Made by a program: the position numbers and the translations under genes
Virus record (IMG/VR): IMGVR_UViG_3300042507_002537
Coordinates: 1 to 34,586 of that record
Length of the DNA: 34,586 nucleotides
Source: a virus
Strand: one strand, 5' to 3'
The notes under the pieces: model-generated
What the model was told of the DNA's origin: nothing
What the model saw: the letters and a program-made list of their open reading frames with translations, nothing else
Databases searched by the model: none
Shown here: in pieces, positions 21,795 to 28,040 of the stretch
How the letters are laid out: every line of letters begins with the position of its first letter
Position numbering within the stretch: position 1 is the stretch's first letter

Positions 21795-23053
21795 TTTAAC
21801 TGCTGTCAGCCTATTCGCTGGTGTGGGTGGATTTGATTTGGCTCTTACAAGAGCAGGTGTCAAAGTCGTTGCAGCAGTTGAGATTGACAAAAAATGCCGA
21901 GAAGTTTTGGCGTTGCAGTTTCCAGAAACAAAACTATTTGATGATGTTAAAGGAGTAACAGGTGAACAACTTAGAGCAGCAGGATTTGTTCCAGAACGAG
22001 GAATTATCACAGCAGGATTCCCTTGCCAAGACCTCAGCATTGCAGGACTTCGTAAAGGATTGGCTGGATCGCGAAGTGGATTATTCTGGGAAATTATCAG
22101 AATCATTGATGAAACACACGCAGAGCAAATTATCCTCGAAAATGTTGCTGGCCTCTTGTCATCTCAATCAGGACAAGATATGGGAATCATCATCACAGCG
22201 TTGGTCGAACGCGGGTATGGCGTTTGCTGGAGAGTGTTGGACTCTCAAAACTTCGGAGTCCCACAGCGGCGCAGACGAGTGTTCATTGTCGCAAGTCGTG
22301 GAGACCACAGGAGACCTGTCGAAATATTATTTGAGCCCGATAGCAGCAGCAGGTATCTTGAGGAGAGCGGGAAAAAGAGGGAAAGAGTTGCCGCTGAAAC
22401 TGAAAGAAGCCTTAATGAAAATTGCGGAGAACTAATCATTCCAATTCACGATAAAGCAACAAGATTTAATGGTAAACGTGGAGATAAAAATGATGGGTCT
22501 GGAAATGGATTAGGGATTGGAAAATTAGGTGATCCTATGAATACTCTTACTACTAATGATAGACATTCAGTTTTCATTGAAACCGCAACTTTGCTTCGTA
22601 TGCGTGGTGGCAAAGATGGGGGGGGGGAAAGGTGCTCTAGTGTCTGAAGATAAATCTCTAACTATTGCAACTGGGAATGATCAAACTTTATTTTTGTTCC
22701 AATGCAATCGAAAAGATGATACAAGAATTCATAACGAAGTTTCACCAACTTTAGGTTGTTATGTTGGTAGTATTCCGCTGGCATTTGCACAAAAACAATC
22801 TCATTCACAATACAAACTTGACGATAAAAGTTCGACATTAACTCAGCGGGATTACAAATCTTTTGCAGATATTGTTATCGAACCAGTTGTTAGACGTTTA
22901 ACACCAAAAGAATATGAAAGATTACAAGGGTTTCCTGATGATTGGACTGCTTCTCAGCCAAATTCATCAAGATACAAAATGATGGGTAACGCTGTTTCAG
23001 TACCTGTTGTTGAGTGGATTATTAAACGTATGGTAAAACTTATATCTGAGTGA
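21787..23053 (+). CDS. DNA (cytosine-5) methyltransferase, frameshifted at a G10 tract
   Basis: TTG 21787 begins SNLTAVSLFAGVGGFDLAL (motif I). GFPCQDLSIAG (motif IV, catalytic Cys), ENVAGLL (VI) and QRRRRVFIVA (VIII) follow. The zero frame then stops at 22645-22647, but motifs IX-X (RRLTPKEYERLQGFPDDW, YKMMGNAVSVPVVEWI) continue in the +1 frame to TGA 23051-23053. The frames meet at ten Gs (22618-22627). Nine Gs would restore one 421-residue enzyme, ...GGKDGGGKGALVSEDK.... The break is in the target-recognition region, so as written the protein lacks motifs IX-X and should be inactive. It methylates cytosine in a specific site, probably against host restriction. Confidence 0.88.
21962..22435 (+). 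CDS. Overlapping gene nested in the methyltransferase, +1 frame, 157 aa
   Basis: GTG 21962 follows AAAGGAG with a short, near-ideal spacer. The frame (+1 to the methyltransferase) stays open for 157 codons and ends at TAA 22433-22435. The C-terminus, CWTLKTSES...CSLSQVV followed by YYLSPIAAAGILRRAGKRG and KELPLKLKEALMKIAE, matches a recurring pattern I know from phage proteins annotated beside or within C5 methyltransferase genes: (F/Y)LSxxAxxGILRRAxKRGxxLPxxL. Function unknown. It is either a true dual-coded protein or an echo of conserved methyltransferase coding. The RBS and pattern favour translation. Confidence 0.55.
   Translation: MNNLEQQDLFQNEELSQQDSLAKTSALQDFVKDWLDREVDYSGKLSESLMKHTQSKLSSKMLLASCHLNQDKIWESSSQRWSNAGMAFAGECWTLKTSESHSGADECSLSQVVETTGDLSKYYLSPIAAAGILRRAGKRGKELPLKLKEALMKIAEN
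22618..22627 (+). repeat. G10 homopolymer in the methyltransferase
   Basis: Ten consecutive Gs in an A+T-rich genome, exactly where the methyltransferase frame breaks. A tract of nine would join the two frames. Either a slipped-strand ON/OFF switch or a sequencing/assembly length error. Confidence 0.9.
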
Positions 23054-23357
23054 CAGAGGCTCTGCTGCAAAATCTCTGGACCTGCTAATCCCGGGTTAAA
23101 TCTGCGTTTGAGGCAGATATTTTATCTTGCAAGAAAATAATCAAGCGAGCACAAGATCGATAATGTGCGAATGACTGAAATGGCTGCAAAACGGATTGCC
23201 TGTTGTCGGCTAGGGAATTTCTTTCATATGTGGCGCAATCGTGGTTGAAAGACCACCCATCCGACTCCTCAGATTCCATACTGGGCGTAGATTTGGATGG
23301 TTTGTTCTTAAGCCATCCTCTGCCTAGTTTTTCCACCTGAACGTAAAATTCGAACAA
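23054..23357 (+). other. Gene-free, G+C-richer region with hairpins (candidate structured RNA)
   Basis: No convincing gene in about 300 bases whose base composition is visibly richer in G+C than the flanks. Elements: palindrome CAGAGGCTCTG (23054-23064); stem ATCTGC/GCAGAT (23100-23118) followed by ATTTTA; GTGGTT-GAAA-GACCAC (23241-23256), a stem capped by a GNRA-type loop; and GGATGG (23295-23300), which can pair with CCATCC either at 23257-23262 or at 23313-23318, so two alternative folds exist. T5 follows at 23328. This looks like a structured RNA or long leader rather than coding DNA. No known class recognised. Confidence 0.35.
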
Positions 23358-23391
23358 GTGTTCTAGTAAAAATCAGACATTTAAGACTTTC

Positions 23392-23424
23392 GTTATGTAA
23401 TTGTTATCAAATTGTTATGTGTTT
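23392..23424 (+). repeat. Three 11-bp iterons GTTATnnnnTT
   Basis: GTTATGTAATT (23392), GTTATCAAATT (23403) and GTTATGTGTTT (23414) follow one another with exact 11-base period, about one helical turn. A further GTTATGTAA occurs at 23468. They lie directly against the -35 element, the place for phased activator or repressor binding; an origin iteron role is also possible. Confidence 0.65.
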
Positions 23425-23457
23425 TGATCAAATAATCTTGCTTTTGTATAACAAAAG
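23424..23457 (+). promoter_or_regulatory. Promoter with palindromic operator over the -10
   Basis: TTGATC (23424-23429), 17-base spacer, TATAAC (23447-23452): a good sigma70-type promoter. The -10 is embedded in the 17-bp palindrome CTTTTGT-ATA-ACAAAAG (23441-23457), and the -35 lies in TTTGATCAAA (23422-23431), a second palindrome. It should drive the small-gene operon starting at 23504. The layout implies repression by a dimeric regulator, perhaps the RHH protein (inference). Confidence 0.65.
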
Positions 23458-23503
23458 AGTAATATTAGTTATGTAAGCACAAGACCTTAGGAAAGGGGTC
23501 AGA

Positions 23504-23695
23504 ATGAAAACTCATTCAACAGATTTACTAAGTAAGCACTTTGATTTGTTTAGCGCAATTATGGATTTTAATGAAAGTAATCAAGATGTTGTTATTTGTC
23601 CATCTTGTGATTTCAAACTTTCATACAAAAATCATCCAGTTTCATTTGAAACTACTGTTAATAAAACTATTGTTCATATGTTAGAAACACACTAA
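23504..23695 (+). CDS. Small protein with CPSC motif, 63 aa
   Basis: ATG 23504 behind GGAAAGGGGT, the first gene after the promoter at 23424. It has an acidic N-terminal helix (LLSKHFDLFSAIMDFNESNQ), then VVICPSCDFKLSYKNHPVSF, with a CxxC and later His (HMLETH) that could hold zinc. Likely an early small regulator or host-interaction protein; no family recognised. Confidence 0.65.
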   Translation: MKTHSTDLLSKHFDLFSAIMDFNESNQDVVICPSCDFKLSYKNHPVSFETTVNKTIVHMLETH

Positions 23696-23705
23696 GGGGA
23701 TAGTA

Positions 23706-23876
23706 ATGATAACTGATAAAGATAAAACAGGTCAGATTACTGAATTTAGAATCACCTATAAAACTTGGGTTGTTGCTAATGAGATGTTCAAAGCCAAGAA
23801 GCATTTTGGTTACAAGAATGTTTCTTTAACAGAACGCAATAATGGTCAATGGTCAGTTAATTGGGATGCAAAATGA
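23706..23876 (+). CDS. Small unknown protein, 56 aa
   Basis: ATG 23706 behind AAGGGGATAGTA. The protein (MITDKDKTGQITEFRITYKTWVV...) has strand-helix-strand character with a basic middle (MFKAKKHFGYKN) and ends QWSVNWDAK. Overlaps the next gene by 4 bases (ATGA). Unknown early-type protein. Confidence 0.6.
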   Translation: MITDKDKTGQITEFRITYKTWVVANEMFKAKKHFGYKNVSLTERNNGQWSVNWDAK

Positions 23877-24046
23877 TTACTAAAACTGATGTTAGGAAAG
23901 ATTTTGGTTATATAAGAATGCTTTTGCAACAAGCAAATCATCAATTGAGTGGCAATAATTTTAATGAGGTTGAGGCTTCTGAGATTGCTAATGAATTGAT
24001 TGCCGCTGCAACAGTTTTCTCTGAATGGGTTGAACAACAAAAATAA
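23873..24046 (+). CDS. Small helical protein, 57 aa
   Basis: I place the start at ATG 23873 in ATGA overlap with the gene before, not at the in-frame ATG 12 bases upstream. The whole product is helical (YIRMLLQQANHQLSGNNFNEVEASEIANELIAAATVFSEWVEQQ). It is followed at once by a strong hairpin. No function recognised. Confidence 0.6.
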   Translation: MITKTDVRKDFGYIRMLLQQANHQLSGNNFNEVEASEIANELIAAATVFSEWVEQQK

Positions 24047-24048
24047 TC

Positions 24049-24086
24049 TTCTGTTGGTGGGCTTCCTGCGTTGTTCACCAACAGAA
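24049..24086. other. Perfect 11-bp stem-loop
   Basis: TTCTGTTGGTG (24049-24059) pairs with CACCAACAGAA (24076-24086) around a 16-base loop. No T tract follows on the + strand; the complementary strand would read into GATTATTTTT, so it is a better terminator for leftward transcription, or an mRNA-stability/processing element in the rightward operon. Confidence 0.65.
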
Positions 24087-24107
24087 CCTAAAAGGAAAGA
24101 GGGACAA

Positions 24108-24284
24108 ATGAAATACAAGATAGAAATATCGTTTGATGCTTCTAAGGAGTTATCGAATGAGGAATTGTCGTGGCTTGAGGATAGTTTGGTTTTACAAGTC
24201 CTTGAACCTGTTGATGGGGATGGTAATGATTGTGAATGGGATGGGTCAAATGTTCGAATCGATATACAGAAAGAGGGCAAATAA
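24108..24284 (+). CDS. Small acidic protein, 58 aa
   Basis: The start ATG 24108 is fixed by AAAGGAAAGAGGGACAA; the frame is open further upstream through the hairpin but that would add an implausible N-terminus. Strand-helix-strand pattern (YKIEISFDASKELSNEELSWLEDSLVLQV, then DCEWDGSNVRIDI). Probably a compact alpha/beta fold. Unknown function. Confidence 0.62.
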   Translation: MKYKIEISFDASKELSNEELSWLEDSLVLQVLEPVDGDGNDCEWDGSNVRIDIQKEGK

Positions 24285-24686
24285 ATGAAACAAGTAACTA
24301 GAGATGATCAACATATTATTGTAAAAATTCCACAGGCTGATTTGGATTCTATGGTCAGATGGATTGCTCATAATGTTGTGAATAAGACTGATCGTATTAA
24401 AGATTTATCTAACAAGATTGTTGATGGAGATTTATCTTTACAAGACCTTTATGCACAGTCTTTACTTGAAACACTTGGTATTGATGATTGGGCTTTAGTT
24501 TTAGATGGCCCTGAAGCGTTGTCTTTGTGTGATGAGTTGGCTGATGTTATTTATGATGACAAACCAGAGGGCTTTGGTCCTGTCATAAAAACTGCTGAGA
24601 AACCAACACTTCGTTTGGTGAAGATTTGTGTTGAATGCCAAAAGGGTTATGTTAAAGGCGATTCACACGATTGCGTGGTCAGATAA
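24285..24686 (+). CDS. Unknown protein with C-terminal zinc-knuckle-like motif, 133 aa
   Basis: ATG directly after the upstream TAA. Mostly helical and acidic (DLDSMVRWIAHNVVNKTDRIKDLSNKIVDGDLSLQDLYAQSLLETLGIDDWALVLDGPE), ending in CVECQKGYVKGDSHDC, four potential zinc ligands. Overlaps the next small gene by one base. No family recognised. Confidence 0.62.
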   Translation: MKQVTRDDQHIIVKIPQADLDSMVRWIAHNVVNKTDRIKDLSNKIVDGDLSLQDLYAQSLLETLGIDDWALVLDGPEALSLCDELADVIYDDKPEGFGPVIKTAEKPTLRLVKICVECQKGYVKGDSHDCVVR

Positions 24687-24778
24687 TGAGTCTTTACGAT
24701 TACATTGTTTACGCTACTTGGTTGTTTCTTTTAACACTTCCTTGGACTATTCATAAACTTCCAGGCAAGAACAAATGA
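24686..24778 (+). CDS. Tiny membrane protein, 30 aa
   Basis: TAATG overlap start. One membrane segment (YIVYATWLFLLTLPW) and a basic tail (HKLPGKNK). It ends in ATGA overlap with the next frame. Coupling at both ends supports translation; function unknown. Confidence 0.5.
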   Translation: MSLYDYIVYATWLFLLTLPWTIHKLPGKNK

Positions 24779-24918
24779 TCACAAGAAACAATGATGATGG
24801 TTCTGTGACTTTTATTTTTGAGTCTTGGGATGAGTTAGTTAAGTCTGAACCTAAGTGGCAACCTGATGCTGATTTGGCTGCTAAGGATCGTGCTGATGAA
24901 AGAATCTGGGATTACTGA
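24775..24918 (+). CDS. Small acidic protein, 47 aa
   Basis: ATG 24775 overlaps the stop before it. It reads MITRNNDDGSVTFIFESWDELVK and then KWQPDADLAAKDRADERIWDY: a short strand followed by an acidic helix. Stop overlaps the next start (TGATG). No family recognised. Confidence 0.5.
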   Translation: MITRNNDDGSVTFIFESWDELVKSEPKWQPDADLAAKDRADERIWDY

Positions 24919-24986
24919 TGGAAGCAATCATTGTTTTAACTCAGTTCGTCATTATGTATTTACTTGTGAAATTGTTGGCTAAATGA
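24918..24986 (+). CDS. Tiny membrane peptide, 22 aa
   Basis: ATG 24918 on the TGATG overlap. The product is almost only a membrane helix (AIIVLTQFVIMYLLVKLLAK) and ends in ATGA overlap with the nuclease gene. Small size makes the call uncertain, but the chain of stop-start overlaps supports it. Confidence 0.4.
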   Translation: MEAIIVLTQFVIMYLLVKLLAK

Positions 24987-25348
24987 GTAAATCAAAGCAG
25001 AAAGGAACATTGGCTGAAACCGCTGTTGCTGATTATTTGAAGCAAACTTTCCCAGCGGTGGAAAGAAGAACTTTGTCAGGTAAAAACGACAAGGGTGATA
25101 TTGCTGGTGTTCCTGGCTGTGTTGTTGAGGTTAAGAATCAAAGGTCTTACAAGATTCACGAATGGATGAAAGAGACTGAGACTGAACGCTTAAATGCTGA
25201 TTCTGATTTAGGAATTTTAGTTATTAAACCCAATGGTGTGGGAGTGTCAAAGGTTTCTCAATGGTGGGCTGTTGTAAGTTTGGAAACCATTACCAGACTG
25301 ATTGAGGAACTTGAGAGTGCTAAAAGATTGCAGTCATCCCGTGATTGA
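24983..25348 (+). CDS. Holliday-junction-resolvase-like nuclease
   Basis: A 121-residue protein. KQKGTLAETAVADYL holds E12, followed by ERRTLSGKNDKGDIAGVPGCVVEVKNQ with D39 and E49-x-K51: the PD-(D/E)XK arrangement of Hjc-like resolvases that actinophages carry. It would resolve branched DNA before packaging. The last 32 bases overlap the WhiB gene, whose ribosome-binding site lies inside this gene. Confidence 0.8.
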   Translation: MSKSKQKGTLAETAVADYLKQTFPAVERRTLSGKNDKGDIAGVPGCVVEVKNQRSYKIHEWMKETETERLNADSDLGILVIKPNGVGVSKVSQWWAVVSLETITRLIEELESAKRLQSSRD

Positions 25349-25658
25349 GGGAACAAAGATTTGCTCTGAGGGTTGCCCTAATCCAGACGATTGGCAAAAT
25401 TCTGCTGCTTGTTTAGACAAGAATCCTGAAATGTTTTTTTGTGAAGCAGATGACGTTCCTGCAATCAAGGCCGCTATAAGAGTTTGTTTATCTTGTGATG
25501 TCAGAGGCTTCTGCTTAACTGATGGTTGGGATAATAAACACGGAATTTGGGGAAGTTTTACTGCTGATGAGCGACAGAGATTAAGGAAAGCGTTTCCTAT
25601 GCCTAATGATCCTAAACATAAAAGAAAAGTTATTAGAGTGATTGCGCACCGTTTATGA
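25317..25658 (+). CDS. WhiB-like Fe-S transcription factor
   Basis: I choose GTG 25317, placed 7 bases after GAGGAA, giving 113 residues; TTG 25302 is possible. The [4Fe-4S] ligands fit the family: C32, C57-x2-C60-x5-C66 (AACLDKNPEMFF, VCLSCDVRGFC). The following DGWDNKHGIWGSFTADERQRLRK is the WhiB G[VI]WGG turn with S for G, and a basic tail. WhiB proteins are confined to Actinobacteria and their phages, so this is the best host marker here. It may bind the host principal sigma factor and alter transcription. Confidence 0.9.
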   Translation: MLKDCSHPVIEGTKICSEGCPNPDDWQNSAACLDKNPEMFFCEADDVPAIKAAIRVCLSCDVRGFCLTDGWDNKHGIWGSFTADERQRLRKAFPMPNDPKHKRKVIRVIAHRL

Positions 25659-26059
25659 ACGAAAAAGAACTATTTAACAAACTTAAAGAGTTTTATATGC
25701 CAGATTTAATGCAATCATCAGGTGTTTACGATTCCTATGATTGCTTCTCAAATGCAAGACAACTGTTCATAGAACTTAAATGCCGTAACTCTCATTACGA
25801 GAATCTGATGATTGAACAATCAAAATATGCTCGCTTAAAATATGAAGCCGCTGAAAGAGGGATGATTCCCACTTACATTTGTTCAACTCCTCAAGGTGTT
25901 TGGGCTTTTGATCTACGTTTATTTGAACCTGAATGGAAAGATCAAACAGATTTACCAACAACAACAAAGTTCGAAAACAAAAGCAAAAGAACTAAGTCCG
26001 TTGGTTTCTTTCCTATAACTCAGGGAAGTCGTCTATCAAAGATAAAAGGAGAACAGTAA
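25655..26059 (+). CDS. PD-(D/E)XK-like nuclease-fold protein
   Basis: A 134-residue protein in ATGA overlap with WhiB. DCFSNARQLFIELKCRNSHYENLMIEQSKYARL has the acidic/E40-L-K42 arrangement of restriction-like nucleases, followed by an helix and YICSTPQGVWAFDLR. Actinophages carry similar proteins near SSB. Likely a DNA nuclease or remnant. The C-terminus is basic (SKRTKSVGFFP). Confidence 0.6.
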   Translation: MNEKELFNKLKEFYMPDLMQSSGVYDSYDCFSNARQLFIELKCRNSHYENLMIEQSKYARLKYEAAERGMIPTYICSTPQGVWAFDLRLFEPEWKDQTDLPTTTKFENKSKRTKSVGFFPITQGSRLSKIKGEQ

Positions 26060-26479
26060 ATGCCGTTACCAACAATAATTATCGTAGGTAATTTAACGCA
26101 AGACCCAGAACTACGTTTCACAACAACAGGTAAAGCAGTTGCTTCACTTCGTGTTGCTTGTTCTGAAAGAAAGAAAGACCCAGCAGGTCAATGGGTTGAT
26201 GGGGACAAAGTATTTTTGAACGTCAATGTTTGGAATGACACAGCAGAGAACACAACTAAAACAGTTGTTAAGGGTGACACAGTTGTCATCACAGGTAAGT
26301 TCAAACAACGCTCATACACAGCCAAAGATGGCACAGAGAAAACAGTTTTTGAAGTTGAAGCAGACTCTGTTGGCGCTGAACTAAGACGTAAAGCATTTGC
26401 ACCACAAGCAGAAATTATGAGGGATAAACCTCACGCCACACAGTCAGACAATAATCCTTGGGTATCAGATACCTTTTAG
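26060..26479 (+). CDS. ssb: Single-stranded DNA-binding protein
   Basis: A 139-residue protein behind AAAAGGAGAACAGTA. TIIIVGNLTQDPELRFTTTGKAVASLRVACSER is the OB-fold start of bacterial-type SSB, and FLNVNVWNDTAENTTKTVVKGDTVVITGKFKQRSY follows as expected. The tail ends DNNPWVSDTF, a shortened version of the acidic SSB tip that recruits partners. It coats ssDNA in replication and recombination with the ERF-like protein and resolvase. Confidence 0.95.
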   Translation: MPLPTIIIVGNLTQDPELRFTTTGKAVASLRVACSERKKDPAGQWVDGDKVFLNVNVWNDTAENTTKTVVKGDTVVITGKFKQRSYTAKDGTEKTVFEVEADSVGAELRRKAFAPQAEIMRDKPHATQSDNNPWVSDTF

Positions 26480-26488
26480 GATTAACTT

Positions 26489-26770
26489 ATGAACAGGAAA
26501 CCTATTAGACCACGATCAGCGAAAATGGAAAGCCTTTACGCAACTAAGCGTAGAAACCTTGTTCGCAAGATGTTGGCTGATAGACCTGTTTGTCAAAGAT
26601 GTTTATCCGATAGAAGTCAAGACATTCACGAAATCAAATCACGTGCTAGAGGTGGTTCTATTACTGATGAGGAAAACTTAGTTGCCCTCTGTCGTAAGTG
26701 CCACAACTGGGTGACTTGCAATCCAGAAGAAGCGTATCAACAAGGGTGGTTGAAGCATTCGTGGGAGTAG
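26489..26770 (+). CDS. HNH endonuclease 1
   Basis: A 93-residue protein. Zinc pairs C35/C38 (PVCQRC) and C68/C71 surround an HNH core: H47 in DIHEIKSRARGGS, N63 in EENLVAL, and H72 in CRKCHNWV. The short, stand-alone form is common in actinophages near the genome's right part. It may be free-standing homing-type or assist DNA processing. Its end overlaps the next gene. Confidence 0.88.
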   Translation: MNRKPIRPRSAKMESLYATKRRNLVRKMLADRPVCQRCLSDRSQDIHEIKSRARGGSITDEENLVALCRKCHNWVTCNPEEAYQQGWLKHSWE

Positions 26771-27063
26771 AAATATTTGATGATCCTGTTGGACAGAGGA
26801 TTAAAGCGCTGTTAATGAATTATGCTTTGGAGCATTACGACAGCACACCAGAGAAACTTGAGCCAGGTATTAACCAGACTCATCTGATTGTTGGTTTCAC
26901 ACGTCAAGCGGTTATTGATTCTTTGATGGCTGAGGTTGAGGTTATGACTTTTCGTAATGTCAATTCAAGTGATCATCAGATACCAACTTTGTTTATTGCT
27001 GGTGTTCTGCACGCCGCTGATGTGGCTGCTGGTAAAGGTTCAGTTATTGGAAAGGGTGAGTGA
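26761..27063 (+). CDS. Unknown helical protein, 100 aa
   Basis: Start uncertain: the frame is open from GTG 26698, but GTG 26761 (downstream of AAGGGTGG) gives VGVEIFDDPVGQRIKALLMNYALEHYDS, a sensible N-terminus with less overlap with the HNH gene. The rest is helical (VIDSLMAEVEVMTFRNVNSSD, FIAGVLHAADVAAGKG). No family recognised. Ends next to a TGATG start. Confidence 0.55.
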   Translation: MGVEIFDDPVGQRIKALLMNYALEHYDSTPEKLEPGINQTHLIVGFTRQAVIDSLMAEVEVMTFRNVNSSDHQIPTLFIAGVLHAADVAAGKGSVIGKGE

Positions 27064-27254
27064 TGGCTAAAGGTCGTGGTAAGTCTGGTGGTACTCGTAA
27101 TGACAATCGTAAATGTGGTAAAGCGTTTAAGAAGAAACCACGTAAACAACGTAAGACTGGCAGAACCATTGGTGGTTATTCGCCAGCGAAGTTAAAGATA
27201 CGTGAACAGAAAAGACTTCAACCTTATGTTCCACCAAAGGAAGATAATGAGTAA
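27063..27254 (+). CDS. Very basic small protein, 63 aa
   Basis: ATG 27063 sits on the TGATG junction. MAKGRGKSGGTRNDNRKCGKAFKKKPRKQRKTGR is highly basic, followed by a short GGYSPAKLKIREQKRLQ helix. A nucleic-acid-binding or virion DNA-associated role is plausible from charge alone. Confidence 0.6.
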   Translation: MAKGRGKSGGTRNDNRKCGKAFKKKPRKQRKTGRTIGGYSPAKLKIREQKRLQPYVPPKEDNE

Positions 27255-27354
27255 CTGTCGTTCAGGTTGCGAAACACAAGACCATAACACTTATGCCGAA
27301 TGTTTACAGGCTGCAAACATATCTATTGACCGAGAGAGCCTGAAAGTTAAATGA
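27247..27354 (+). CDS. Small Cys-motif protein, 35 aa
   Basis: ATG 27247 behind AAAGGAAGATA. MSNCRSGCETQDHNTYAECLQAANISID has the CxxxCxTQDHxxYxECLxAANI pattern that I recognise at the start of many actinophage proteins. Here it is a free peptide. It ends in ATGA overlap with the HslV-like gene, and in related phages the segment is often fused to another protein. Confidence 0.62.
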   Translation: MSNCRSGCETQDHNTYAECLQAANISIDRESLKVK

Positions 27355-28040
27355 CAACAATAGGGATTGCATCAACAAATAAACAATGCGTGATGATGTC
27401 TGAATCAGGAATAACTGATGAGGCTTATCACACAGCACCACCAATGAACAAAATCATTCGTCAGGGTGAATGGTTGATTGCAGCGGCAGGTGCTGACCGT
27501 GTTTGTGATGTGCTGCAATATCTAGTGAAGTATCCAGCAGTTCCACCACAACTAAAAAAGAAAGAGGACATAATGAGTTGGTATCAATGGGTAGCAAAAA
27601 GAATCATTCCTTTAATTAGAAAGGTTGCACAAGAACAACTAACACTAGATGTCAAAGATGGTGTAGCCGAACTACCAGAATCAGAACTACTACTCGTAAC
27701 ACACGGTAAAGCATTCAGCATAAGTAACACACTTGGCATATCAAGATGCACACCATATTGGGCAATAGGTTCAGGTGGATCACTAGCACTCGGATCATTA
27801 GCAACAGCATTCAGAACAACAAAGGACTGGGACACCAACCACACTAAATATTTATATGACGCAATCGAAACAGCAATAACCCACGACTCATTCTCCCACC
27901 CACCAATCTACGGATGGGTATCCCAAACCAATGGGACAATTAAACAATGGGATTCAAAAGACCTTGCCTCACCTGTGGCACACTCGTTGAGAAAGGAAAT
28001 CGCTGCTCTAAACACCAGAGCGAATACATTGCAAAGTTAG
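27351..28040 (+). CDS. HslV/proteasome-like Ntn hydrolase
   Basis: A 229-residue protein. After removal of Met it begins TTIGIASTNKQ, like HslV TTI...; counted this way T1 (nucleophile), E17 in place of D17, and K33 (PPMNKI) line up with the HslV catalytic set. LIAAAGADRV matches the IAGFAGG strand, and AIGSGGSLALGSLATAF (from residue 138) matches the AIGSGGPYAQ helix start. It is longer than HslV (about 175). No HslU/ClpX-like ATPase is present, so it would use a host unfoldase or act alone. The coding strand becomes markedly A/C-rich in its second half. Ends under a 94-base overlap with the HNH 2 gene. Confidence 0.72.
   Translation: MTTIGIASTNKQCVMMSESGITDEAYHTAPPMNKIIRQGEWLIAAAGADRVCDVLQYLVKYPAVPPQLKKKEDIMSWYQWVAKRIIPLIRKVAQEQLTLDVKDGVAELPESELLLVTHGKAFSISNTLGISRCTPYWAIGSGGSLALGSLATAFRTTKDWDTNHTKYLYDAIETAITHDSFSHPPIYGWVSQTNGTIKQWDSKDLASPVAHSLRKEIAALNTRANTLQS

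Noticed and set aside
23080-23120. tRNA-like stretch (CCCGGGTTAAATC)
   Set aside because: No acceptor stem, D-arm or anticodon arm could be fitted around it; no tRNA was found in the window.
23167-23247. Short + strand ORF beginning MTEMAAKRIACC in the gene-free region
   Set aside because: No RBS, about 25 codons, overlaps the GNRA hairpin; no support beyond being open.
23085-23357. Minus-strand ORF of 90 codons in the gene-free region
   Set aside because: TTG start without SD, opposite to every other gene, no recognisable motif; the hairpin content fits RNA better, though I cannot exclude it.
23846-24280. Minus-strand ORF of 144 codons
   Set aside because: Covers three + strand small genes with good start-stop coupling and RBSs; Ser/Phe/Leu-rich translation typical of an antisense shadow.
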